DNA of 64,000 bases from Rhabditophanes sp. KR3021. Taxonomy: Eukaryota; Nematoda; Chromadorea; Rhabditida; Alloionematidae. The stretch covers positions 930,001 through 994,000 of the forward strand of contig CAUJLY010000003.1 of assembly GCA_963281155.1 (NCBI GenBank), in the 5' to 3' direction. This document shows positions 34,154 through 44,829 of this stretch, one piece after another. The position numbers and the translations under genes are program-made. The notes beneath the pieces were generated by a model. The model saw only the letters and a list, made by a program, of their open reading frames with translations, was not told where the DNA came from and did no database searches. The number at the start of each line of letters is the position of its first letter. The first letter of the stretch is position 1.

Positions 34154-37100
34154 ATGTGGTTAAAGTTTGTATTTTTATTGTTGGTGATGCTTTTTGTCAG
34201 AGTTGATGGCTATTGCGAGATTGGTGTTGGATGTTATGATTGTCATTTGATTAAATCACAGGATCAATGCTACATCGAAGGTCAAAATGTTGCTAATTTT
34301 TACTGTGAAGAAAGGAGCGAGACAGTTTACTTTGCTAAGGACTCTTATTTTCGATGTATTGATATGAGATGGGTTGTGGAGGAGTGCCCGGAAAATGACA
34401 TTTTTAATATTACTACCAATTCTTGCACGGAGGATTCCAAAAAACTTTTTAAAAGGTCACATCCTAGTGGACGGTCTTCTTCTGTAGGAGATATTTGTCA
34501 GTTTAATACGGAATGTGGATCGGTAAGGACTTTCTTTATTATTTTATCTAAATTTCACCTTGCTTAGGGAGCTTTTTGTTCGAATGGAGGAATTTGCAAT
34601 TGTTTGATGGACTATATTGCCATCTCGGGTTATTGCTACAATAAAGCTAATCCGGGTGAATGTAAGTAAAATAAGTTATTTAAAAGAGTCTATTTTTAGC
34701 TTGTGTCGAGGACAAACAATGTAATGCTGTTTGGCCAGATGCTAGATGTACTTCTACAGGGTTATGTGAATGTCCCGAAGGAAAGATCCCCTCACGGACA
34801 AGAGACGGTACAGTGTGCATAAATTCAGGAGTCCCTCCATCGTGTCCTTTCCCAGAATCTTCAAACGAAGAACCAAACCCCGCTACGTTGCTGGCAAACT
34901 CCAAAAATCATCCCTTAAATGCAGGAACATACATGCCAATCCTATGTACTTCCACCTCAACCGAAGTCTTCAAATCAAACCACGGAGACGGTTCCACCTG
35001 GTGTGTATACCCAGATGGCGACAAAGACCTTTATATAGCTGATATATACGATTGTCTCGCTCACCCACACGTCACACATGCATTGTTTCCAGAGTATGCA
35101 CACTCCGTTGACGGCATTTGTTGCCCCAGTCGCTCGTATCTTTGCACCTCAAAAATGGAACAAGGAAATGAACCGTCTGTCCCAAGATGGTACTATAACC
35201 ATATCACAGGTGTTTGCCAATCTTTTCTCTACGATCCTACTACGACCGAAAATGTCTCCCCAAATAATTTCAAGTAAGTTAGTTTGATACAAATAAATAA
35301 TTGGTTTAGGAGCATAGAGCATTGCCAATCAACATGTGCTATTAATCAGTGCAAAGTTGGTGCAAAGCAATATCAGGACTCTAAACAGTCGTTGTTGGAA
35401 GACACCCCACTAGGTAATTGCCTTCAAAAGCCTAATGTTTGTTCGAATGATTTCGAATGTACAATGATTGGGTCTGGCAATTTCTGTTGTCCGAAAAGAG
35501 AGTTTCTCTGTGGTCCTATGGGCGGTAGACCTCATTTTGTTATGCCTCTTGAGGGGTATGACAAGGGAGTAGCTATTCATGGTTCTAAACCATCAACCAG
35601 ATATTACTTTGATTCAAAGAAGAATAAATGTATTCCAATGAGTATTAATGGTGGTTTAACTAATTTCAATAATTTCCTCAGTAAATCTGATTGTGACATG
35701 ATGTGTTCGGAAAAATTGATTTGTGAGTTTGGTAAACCTTTGCAGGCCGGAGGGGACAATTGGCAAAGCTGTGAAACACAAAAAGATTGTCCTTCAACTC
35801 ATTCTTGCGAATTGAATAATAAGGTGTGTTGTCAGACAGCTCAAAGTATTTGCACACAACCTAAGTTGTCTGTAGGTGATTGCTCAAATAGTGTAAGGAA
35901 GTATTGGTACAATAGTAGAAATAGAGTCTGTGAGATGTTCGTCGGTGGCTGTCAATTCAACGACAATTCCTTTGATACTCTTTTTGATTGTCAAAAAGCT
36001 TGTTCAAATATCGTTATTGAGCCTATTTGCAAGCAAGGAAAGGCCCTAAAAGATGGCAATAATAATTACTTTTCCTGTTCAACTAAATCAAGTGAGCAAT
36101 GCCCTAATAATTTTGAATGCACTTTTGATGGGAATACTTATGGGTGCTGTGAAAAGAAGCAGTACACATGTTCGTTGCCTCCAAATCAGGGTAAGTATAG
36201 TTTTATGGAGTCAAAAATGAGTGTTTCAACTTAAAGAAAAATATTTGGGAAAAGGTTAAAACCAAAAATCTTAGAGTTCAGATCAATTTAAAGGGGTTCA
36301 GTGCTATGTCACTCCCATCTTTGAAACATTCTGAGTTATTTAAGTAAAGTTAAGAGTTATTTAAGAAGTATTTAAATTCATTCGAAAAGCTAAAGCTATT
36401 AAGACAAACAATTTATTAAGGAGAAAAAATTATAAAAAGATATAAAGCTACTCCACCATAGGTGGTACGGAGTTCGGCAAGAGACTTAGTGAACGACATC
36501 AGGATAGATTGTTTATTATCAAATAAAGAGTGTTATATAAATATGATAATAGATATAAATATGAACATAATAATATATAGATAATATCTATATGCACATT
36601 GTCGTTGGGCAAAACGTTTTTTAGTTGATTTAGGCACTTTAAATCTAAGGGTATTTTGAAATGAACGATGATTTGAGTTTTCTTTGAATTAAACTTTGTA
36701 CTTTAATATTATTAATACGCAAAGCAAAATAATTTCTAAAGAACTTGTTATTAACGAGGAATAAATGGGATTCAAAAATGTATTAGCATCTTTATTTAAT
36801 TGTTTAATTATTCAATTGTGAAGGTATTGCTTGTGGTGGTGGAACTAGCTATAGGTATTATTTTAATCCTAAAAAACAAATTTGCGAGAATTCTTTGGCT
36901 TATCTAGGATGTGATGGGAACAGTAATAATTTTCATGTAAGTTCGGGGACTTAACTCAATTATTAATTATTTTGTAATTTAGACGCTAGCTGAATGCAAC
37001 GAATATTGTGGAATAGGATGTGCATATGGAGGTCAACCTTTCAAAGATCCCAGTTCAAACCAACTCTTCGCATGTTCGCCTGTTTCCAAATGTCCAGAAG

Positions 37101-39640
37101 AATATGAGTGCATGAATGGCCGTTGTTGTTATACAAGAAAGCATATCTGTACTCAACCACCAGTTCAATCAACTCAATGTGGTAGAATGATATCTCAAAA
37201 ATATTATTTTAATGTCGTCTTAAAACAATGCACGCCCTTGAATAGTGGTTGTTCGAAATTAAATTCCTTTTCATCAATTCAAGAGTGTTCAATTTTTTGT
37301 AGTTCAGCGGCGTGTGATGCAGGGGAAATTGCGTACAAGGACATTAGTAGTAAGAAGAGTTATGAATGTAGTCCTTCGCTCCTTCACTCGTGTCCTAAAG
37401 ATTTTAATTGTAAATTTAACCCGATAATGGACGTTTCGAATTGTTGTGGCGTCCCTAATAGTGACATCTGTCCAGCTAATGAAAAACCTTTTATATTAGC
37501 TGATGATTCTTATAAAGAATGTTCTGTAAATATAGCAACTTCTTGCCCAGAAAATTACCTCTGTAGATTTAACCAAAAAAGAATGAAATATTATTGTTGC
37601 AAAAGTAGAAGTGGAAATATCTGCCCAGATAATAGAGCTTTGTACAGATCAACTAGAACATTATTACCAACTGTTTGTTCAATCGGTTCTCAAAATGATT
37701 GTCCCGAAAAGTACTCCTGCCAAACTACTGTTAAACATTCAATTCAAGGATGGTGTTGTTCTTCTCAGAGTATATGTAAAAACGACCAAGAATTCTTGCT
37801 TGATGAAAAGACACAAATGCCCAGATTATGCTCCATTGGCCATTTAAATTGCCCTGGTGGTTATAAATGTTACAAAAATTATTGTTGTAAATCAGATGCA
37901 AGCAATAATTACGTAACAGAAGGTTGTCCACCCGGAGAATTCGCTTATGCCAAGAATAAAAAAGTCATTGAATGTGATCCTTTTAATTCAGATTGCCCTA
38001 GTTTGTTTACTTGTCAATTTGCACCAACCTTCCAAAGGTAAGTAAATAGTAAATATTTTGATAAATTTATTAAAGATATCAATGTTGCGGCAAAGAACCT
38101 ATTGAAGAAGACGAACCAAATGCTGTTGAAAATGGTTGTCCTAATAGTCAAGTAGCTCAACTTAATCCAATGTCAAAGGCTCCTGAATTATGTTCTTCGT
38201 CAGGACCTAATACTTGTAATGCTGGGTATATTTGCACTTTTACTTCGAATGGACAATTTCAGTGTTGTGCACATAAAGCTGGTTGTCCGGAGGAATCTGT
38301 TGCGTATATTGATATGTCTGGAGGTGCGAAGGAATGTAAAATGAATGCCGATCAATGCCCTAATGGGTATATTTGTAAGAAGACGGTAAATAAAGCTAAG
38401 AGTGTTTGCTGTACTTTGAGTGAAAAGGACACTATCACTACAACTGTTAAAGCGATCCCACGACAAACAAATGCCCCAACTACTTTACCAACAAAAAGTG
38501 TTCTAATGACTTCATCTACTAAAGCAACTCCAGTTGAAACAACAAACAGAACTTTATCGCTACCTACTCGTTTCCACAAATTAACTCGAAGTGAACAAAT
38601 TAAAAAATTGATGGTCAATGCAACACTGCCTCCATTGCCACCACTTAAACGTAAAACTAAAAAATGTCTTATTACAGAAACTGTCAAAAACAACAAATGC
38701 GCGTCCAGATTAATAGGGGATAAATGCCAACAATCAATTCAATGCCCCAAAACATCTGAATGCATAAGCAAAGTGTGTAGTTGTTTAGCTGGGTTCAATG
38801 AAAAGTCTGGAATCTGTGTTGATAAAGATACTAAAGAAAATGATTATCTGGAGTATGAAGTTGAGTATGAGGACGAAGAAACAAATTGCAAGAGTTCTGA
38901 AATTAAATTAGGAAATAAATGTTATAGAAAGGTATTTGTTGGGGATAAATGTGATGTAGAAGATCAGTGTAGGAATGGATCAAAATGTGTAAATAAAGTT
39001 TGTTTATGCGCTAAGAATACAGTTGGATATAAGAATAGATGCGTAACTAATGGTTGTGGGATACAAAGCAATAAAGTTCCTGTGATTAATAAGAACTCTA
39101 TGGCTGTTACTTGTTCTAAAGAAAAATGCCCGAATGGAAGTTTGTGTGTTAAGTCAAATGTTATCAATGATTTTATTTGTTGCTCCAGTATAACAAATAA
39201 AAGTGTAGCTAAGAAGAAGGTTCTAAAAAGAGTAGAACCAAAAGAGGTGTTTAATAATGAAGATACTTTTATGACGATGGAAGGTTCGAAATGTCTGAAT
39301 GAAATGATGCCATTGCTACATTCCTCCACACATCAACCTGTCATTTGCTCTATCAAAAAACCTTGTATAAAAGGATACAAATGCAGAAACAACGTCTGTT
39401 GCAAATGGGACCCACAAATATTTACAGGAATTTTCATGGATGATTCCTCTGCAATGTCGTCAAGTATAAATGTCGAGCAATGCCCTGAAGGTAATGTAAT
39501 GATTAAATATAATGACAATGGTCAGGAAATTTCAATATGTGGTGAGTGTGAATAATTAAAATTGATAAATAAAAATATTTTTAGGTCTCTCCTGCCCACC
39601 TAATCATTTGCCAATAAACGGAGTTTGTGAATCTCAATAA
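34154..39640 (+). CDS. Kunitz/lustrin/EB multidomain secreted protein C, 1535 aa
   Basis: Eight exons join in frame: 34154-34522, 34568-34661, 34700-35273, 35310-36190, 36824-36936, 36983-38037, 38076-39541, 39585-39640. A signal peptide ('[19 protein letters not shown]') precedes the Cys-rich module shared with protein A ('[13 protein letters not shown]'), then EB-like modules, a degenerate Kunitz unit ('[18 protein letters not shown]'), and Kunitz domains with '[11 protein letters not shown]', '[19 protein letters not shown]', '[20 protein letters not shown]' and '[11 protein letters not shown]'. Lustrin-type repeats, EB modules, a Thr-rich linker at about 38430-38600 and further EB units follow. 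It has fewer introns than A and B: several short introns present there are missing here. The last exon encodes only '[17 protein letters not shown]'. Intron 4 is 633 nt and contains no copy of the antisense family that I could see. Confidence 0.88.
36191..36823. other. Long intron 4 of Kunitz gene C
   Basis: AT-rich 633-nt intron. A slightly GC-richer stretch at 36450-36505 contains the short inverted pair ccacc/ggtgg (caccataggtgg). No coding remnant was recognised. Confidence 0.45.
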
Positions 39641-39751
39641 ATCAGCAGTTAAATATAAACTTAAATAATAGCACCTTTTACAAACTTTGAAATATATTAA
39701 ACTTTTATTAAATAAAACATTTATTTTCTTAGATATTATCAATAATGTAAG

Positions 39752-39835
39752 TTACTTAAAGTGTTTTATCACTTTTAAATCTCCATTGAGATCTCTTCCA
39801 AATCCAGTAATAGCACTTTTCTTTAGTCTTGACAT
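39752..39835 (-). CDS. Possible small protein or last exon, 27 aa, minus strand
   Basis: A 27-codon frame 'MSRLKKSAITGFGRDLNG' with tail DLKVIKHFK is preceded, 6 bp before its ATG, by a near-ideal minus-strand acceptor (gctcttttttag, ending at 39842). A polyadenylation-like AATAAA lies just downstream. It could be a trans-spliced microprotein gene or the last exon of a minus-strand gene whose other exons I cannot find. It would be convergent with Kunitz gene C. Confidence 0.3.
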   Translation of the reverse strand: MSRLKKSAITGFGRDLNGDLKVIKHFK

Positions 39836-40241
39836 GTTGTTCTAAAAAAGAGCCAAAATTGATAAACATTGATAAACAACATAAATTGATATAAAATCGG
39901 CAGATACTTTATAATAACGGCATCCGAAATTGCCAAATACGACTAGTAATTTAAATCACCCTACATTTCTCGAAAGGTTTAAATTGACACAAAATTACTG
40001 TTTAGGTGTCAAAAGGTAAGCGAAGAAAGTCGTTACTTACTCAACAGTGGGCACTATATAAGCATATTAAAGAATATAAATATGAAGTAAAAGCATTTAC
40101 ATATAGGATAAAAACAATCATTCAACAGTTACTAAAAACATTTACATCATTTCTTCTATAGCCCATTTGAATTTAATTTCGATTTCAGAATTAACAGAAA
40201 ACGTAACAGACCATGAAAAAGCTTTCCTGGCTCATTTGGAT

Positions 40242-40827
40242 ATGAGTAGTGAGCCGAGTGCAATTTCTAAGCTTCAATTAAAGTAAATTTTTTGTTTTGG
40301 GGGAAACAACTCTTTATAAATATATGGTAGTGTTTGTCCTTAACTAAGTGTACTTTTTTAGGATGAAAGACCTTCGTCGGGCCCTCCAGCAAAAGTTGAT
40401 GGGGTTGCCATGCAAGTGTGAGCAAAGATTGCAGGATCTCCAAATGGTTAAGGCTTTTACGATGGAGTCGTTGTTTGAATTCAATTCCGGTTTCAAAGCT
40501 CTCTTTCGCAATGCTACTAAAATGATTGGCAACCACTCTGGCATCAACCCCAAAAACTTCCAAAAGCATATGCTTATCCTCGAAAGATGCATCCAATTAT
40601 TTGAAAATATTGGTTCAAAAATAGTCAAAATAATGGAGTATTCGGGAAACATCTTCACCGCTCAACTTATCTATGCTAGAACAGAAGAACTATTAGATGC
40701 AATAGAGGTCATCCTTGCGGAGACAGGAAGAGTCGATAGACATGAATTACCTGATGTCATAGTAAGAAATAGCAAGCTTATGGGTGAGGCTCTAAATCAA
40801 TTTAGTATTTCTATTGCAGGACTGTAA
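40242..40827 (+). CDS. Unrecognised alpha-helical protein, about 155 aa
   Basis: Exons 40242-40282 and 40362-40827 join in frame through a gtaaat...tttttag intron of 79 nt. The product starts 'MSSEPSAISKLQLKMKDLRR' and is almost wholly helical, with regular heptad-like spacing ('LFRNATKMIGNHSGINPKNF', 'IMEYSGNIFTAQLIYARTEE'). The frame is open upstream to an acceptor-like site at 40188, so an earlier exon may exist. No signal peptide or membrane segment. The look is that of a small subunit of a coiled-coil complex, but I do not recognise the family. A polyadenylation signal AATAAA is at 40881. Confidence 0.72.
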
Positions 40828-40980
40828 ATAGACGGAACAGATGACATTTTTATTCTATGGAGTTTATTAATAATGCTTGTAATAAAAAATATCAAATATG
40901 CATACAGATTCTTTTTTTCCATTAATGCATTTTCATAAACTTGACATATCTTAGACATTTTGATCACGTCCAATAACTAT

Positions 40981-41160
40981 CTTAAGTAAACTGCTGATTT
41001 CTTAACTAAATTGTTGATTTCTTAACTAAATTGTTGATTTCTTAAGTAAATTGCTAATTTCTTAACTAAATTGCTGACTTCATAAGTAAATTGCTGATTT
41101 CTTAGGTAAATTGCTGATTTCTTAAGTAAATTGCTGATTTTTTAAGTAAATTGCTGGCTT
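40981..41160. repeat. Nine-copy 20-bp tandem repeat
   Basis: Unit cttaagtaaattgctgattt repeats exactly nine times with constant 20-bp spacing and few substitutions (cttaac for cttaag, gttg for gctg). It lies between the helical orphan gene and the TFIIS N-domain gene. Confidence 0.95.
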
Positions 41161-41482
41161 CTTATTAAATGGGGCAATTCACATGTTTGTGTAGTTCTAA
41201 ATGTTTTGAAACACTTAATATATTTTAATCAAAAAGGAGGCTTACAGAATACTCACGGTGTATTTTTGCGTTTATTGATGCTCTGTTTTAAATGTCCTAT
41301 ATTAACTGCTTTATTGACTGCAAGACATGTAATATATTCTATAAATTAATTGAATTATCTTAGTTCAAAATAGAATGCTTCAAACTAATCACGGCACAAG
41401 CTATTCTACACAGAATAGATTAAAGTGTATATAAGGAAGTGGAAATGGCAATTAATCATCACGTTAATAGTTTGTACCAATA

Positions 41483-41970
41483 ATGAATTACACCGACACT
41501 TGTGTAATTCCAAATAAGAATTTATTCTCATTTTGTCTGAGATCACCTAATATTGATATCAATGTAAGTTCCTAAATTGGTCTATTTTAAGTAATACTAT
41601 TTAGGTTGCCGCAAGCTTGAAACAACTTGTTTCAATTCATGCTGGGTCAGAGTTACTCATTTTGACCTCTGCTTCCACAGTAATAAAAAAGTTCCGCAAA
41701 AGATCTGTAAACAAGAAGAATATGGCTGCTAAGACTTTGAGTCAAGAATGGTCTAGTATCCTGATTGCCTATTTCAGAGAGCAGTTGAAGAATAAAGCCA
41801 AGTTCAATATTGATCTGAACAAAGAAGCTGTTTTTCAACCTATACAATCGAAAACTCCTTCCCTAGAAACATTTACGGTGGTGACTTACATTCAGCTCAA
41901 TTATTCAAAAGTGGCCTATTTAAAAAGAAACCCTTTCTTCGAGTTGTTACTCATAATGTTGCCCGGGTAA
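41483..41970 (+). CDS. Stand-alone TFIIS N-terminal (LW/TND) domain protein, 148 aa
   Basis: Exons 41483-41563 and 41605-41970 join in phase 0 across a 41-nt intron. Residues about 28-80 read like a TFIIS N-terminal domain four-helix bundle: 'LKQLVSIHAGSELLILTSAS', then 'TVIKKFRKRS' and 'AKTLSQEWSSIL', matching the 'L..L......T...L..T.IG..V..LRKH......A..L...WK.LV' pattern of TFIIS, elongin A, MED26 and IWS1. The remaining 70 residues do not look like the TFIIS zinc ribbon or elongin. Such domains dock transcription elongation factors to each other. It may be a truncated duplicate or a small adaptor. Confidence 0.68.
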
Positions 41971-42352
41971 CAATTAATACTTCCTAATAATGTAGTCCCG
42001 GCAAACAAATCCATCCTGATTGACTTTCAATAATATCCTGCAACATTAATCCTTTTTATTATAAACTTTTCTACCCTCACACGACTTCTGTTATTTTTCT
42101 GACTAATATTATCCTTAGACATTCAACATTTTACATGCTTTTGACAAATGCATGCTATTAATTGATGTCTAAAAAGTTAAGTCGAACGCTTTCGTCTATT
42201 AATTTCATTAGGACGTGTTCTTTAACCTATTGGTTTAACCAAATTTTAATTAACATTTTAGACGTGTTCAAATTTTTGATGACTATTTGGCAAGTTTAGT
42301 AATATGCATTCATTCGAGTACTTGCACACTTTTGGGTAACTTACAACCGATT

Positions 42353-43306
42353 ATGCCAACCACATTGAGTTGCAACAAGTGCCTTGATAAACTAGTTGGA
42401 TCAAAAGTGAAGTTCATGCTTGCAGACTGCAATCACGTATCCTGTGTAACATGTCTTGCAAAATGTATCTTTTAAGTACCCTTATTTTTGTGCTAATTTA
42501 TCCTTCAGGTAAAAATAGCTTGCCAAGTCCTCTAGCTGACGGTAAATACATTTGTGTTGTATGTGGGCAAACCCACCAAATGTACATCATTGGAAAGAAC
42601 ATGCCTGATGGTAAAAAGAGTCTCTTCTCTGCGGCAAAACCGTTTACAGAGAAGTGGCGAAAGACTTTAGGTGATCAATTGACCTTTGTGGCCAAGCAAC
42701 GGCAAGTTATTCCTAAAGTCATGGTTGCTAAAGTGAGTTTTGGTATTTATTTGGTTATTCTAATTTTATTTAGCAAAAGCAAATGGAGCTTGGTCTTAAG
42801 AAGTTGAATGATGCATGTCAAACATACAACCTAAAAAACCAACTTGTTCTGGAGGAAAAGGCCCATCTAAAACAGCAAATGATGGCCAGGAGTCGAGAAC
42901 CATCGAGTACCAGAGCTTTCAGTGTGGGGAACAAGAGTGTCAACAGTTTAAGCAGTTGCGTGGGAACCAAGACTCCATCAGTTCACGGACCTCGCAAATC
43001 GGAAATTGAAGTATGTCTGGTTTGAGATTAGTGATTAATATTAATTTTTAGAGCACCAATCCTTTGAGACGGACTCTATTCCCAGTAATAATCAAAAAGC
43101 CAAATAGATCCTCGAATATGTTGAGCGATGGAGGTCCACTTCATACTAGTACTCCTTTGGACGCTGCGGAAGACACAATTAGACTAAATGTAAGTTCAAA
43201 ACACCCAAACATCTTCATAATCACCCTATTCCAGATTAAACGCAACCCAATATGTATTTCAGACATTTCACCAGTCGTGAATATGTCACTTAAACGATTT
43301 TTATGA
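42353..43306 (+). CDS. RING-finger meiotic crossover factor, ZHP/RNF212/Zip3 type, 260 aa
   Basis: Exons 42353-42464, 42509-42732, 42774-43010, 43052-43189 and 43235-43306 join in frame. The N-terminal RING reads CNKC, 'ADCNHVSCVTCLAKC' and 'YICVVCGQT', giving a full C3HC4-type ligand set made across the first splice junction. A helical, coiled-coil-prone segment follows ('KQMELGLKKLNDACQTYNLK', 'LVLEEKAHLKQQ'), then a Ser-rich tail. RING plus coiled coil plus Ser-rich tail at about 260 aa is the layout of Zip3/RNF212/ZHP proteins, presumed SUMO or ubiquitin ligases that pick crossover sites on meiotic chromosomes. Its position directly before MUS81 supports this. The first ATGs after the upstream acceptor (42262) open two short upstream frames; 42353 is the first ATG in the RING frame. 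Confidence 0.72.
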
Positions 43307-43375
43307 CTAAACATTTTAATTAATTTAATTAACATTACATTGTACTATATGCCCTTTTAATTTGACCTTTAAATG

Positions 43376-43381
43376 AATAAA
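43376..43381 (+). terminator. Polyadenylation signal of the RING gene
   Basis: AATAAA 70 bp after the stop codon and about 100 bp before the acceptor-like site of the next gene. Confidence 0.6.
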
Positions 43382-43460
43382 ACTTTCATTTGAAGCCTTG
43401 CTCTTGTCTTAAAAATAAGTCGTTGGAAAAAAGTCTACTCTATTTGAATATCTTTGGCTT

Positions 43461-43477
43461 TTGTTTTATTTATTTAG
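43461..43477 (+). promoter_or_regulatory. Trans-splice-like acceptor before MUS81
   Basis: ttgttttatttatttag ends 9 bp upstream of the MUS81 ATG at 43487. Together with the AATAAA at 43376 it reproduces the spacing between genes of nematode operons. Confidence 0.5.
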
Positions 43478-43486
43478 ACTTTTAAG

Positions 43487-44829
43487 ATGCCGAAGGAAAT
43501 TAGAGTGAAAGTTAAAAAACGATGGGCTCGGAATATTTTTTATCCCAAACTGCTGCGAGATTGGATGGAAGCAGCTGGAACAAGTGAAGCAAAGCGTACT
43601 TTCAAAAATGCGTTGGAGGGGACTTCTAAGTATCCTTTTCATATCATTGACCAATCGGAGTTAAAACAAGTTCCTGGTAAGTTGGGTCATTATTTATAGT
43701 AATCGTCAAATTCAGGCGTGGGGCCAACTTTATCTGTTAAATTGGATGATGCATACAGGGAGTTGTGCAATTTTATGTCTCCTGAGCCTGACATTCATTT
43801 GATTGACAAATTAGGGAGAGGGGAAGCTTTAGCGTTATTGACATCTGCTAAGAAGGCTAACAAAGTATCAAGGAAGAAGTCATTGGGTAAGCCTAATGAT
43901 AAAAGAAAGTCTGGATTAAGCCAGGAAATTGTAAATATGCGTGTTGAAGAATGTGACACCTCTCAGGTCAGAGAAGGTCCTAATGAAAGTATGAGCCAAG
44001 AATTACCTGAATTGGAACGTTCAATCTACGTGGCAGATCCCTCAACTGAGAAAGGCGAAGTCGTTTTAGTCTGTGACAATCGAGAGCAAACAGGAATGAG
44101 AGGGAAGAAGTCGGTGGTGGATTATTTAATTAAAAACAACGTCCCCCACCAATTGAGACCTCTCTCGGTTGGAGATTTCATCTGGCTTTGGAAAACAGAA
44201 ACACGGGAAATAGTTCTAGATTATGTAATTGAAAGAAAAGCCTGGGATGACTTAAAATCAAGTATCCGTTCAAACAGGCTAGATGATCAGAAGACTAGAC
44301 TCAAAGATTCGGGTGTTGCAAACTTAGTTCTGCTGGCTGAAGGAAGGGAAACTCCGGATGAAAGTTTAGAGCAATGTTTGGCTACTTTTAGTGTCACTCA
44401 TAAATTCTTTATTCAAAGGACCGAAAATGCATCGGATACTGCTTTGTTCCTTCGGACTCTAACGGAACGATTTGAGGCGAGAGCAAAAAATGAATCAGTA
44501 AGTTATCCTCTTTATTATTGCTAATGGTTCAATAGTTTTCGGGCCCCAATTATACGCATTATCAAGATAAGAACAAGAAAACGAAGCCGTTGACAGTTCG
44601 CGAAATTTTTGCGAAGCAATTGACTGTCTGCCCACAAATGTCAATTGACAAAGCACTATTAATCGCTCAAAGATTTCCCAATTTTAAATCTCTTTTTAAA
44701 CTATACCAACTAAACAACACTAAAGGGGAAAGCCAAAGAACATGCCCCAAAGTACTGCTCAATAAGCATATTTCACAAATACCTGTTAGTCTGTCGACTC
44801 AAGTATCAGTATTTTTTAATAAGACTTGA
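43487..44829 (+). CDS. mus-81: MUS81 structure-specific endonuclease, 421 aa
   Basis: Exons 43487-43676, 43716-44497 and 44536-44829 join in frame (introns of 39 and 38 nt). The N terminus has a helix-hairpin-helix-like segment ('RWARNIFYPKLLRDWM'). The ERCC4/XPF nuclease domain starts 'VVLVCDNREQTGMRG', continues 'PLSVGDFIWLW', and has the catalytic ERKxxxD motif as 'VIERKAWDDL' followed by 'RLDDQKTRL'. The last exon is the C-terminal helical region. With its EME partner this enzyme cuts Holliday-junction and fork structures in meiotic and mitotic recombination. It is shorter than human MUS81 (551 aa), mainly in the linker. Assignment to MUS81 rather than XPF or EME rests on the intact ERK motif and small size. 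Confidence 0.92.

Noticed and set aside
38200..39518. Antisense frames over Kunitz gene C
   Set aside because: Shadows of the Cys- and Lys-rich coding strand.
40981..41160. Tandem array considered as a CRISPR-like repeat
   Set aside because: The 20-bp units are directly adjacent with no spacers and the genome is eukaryotic.
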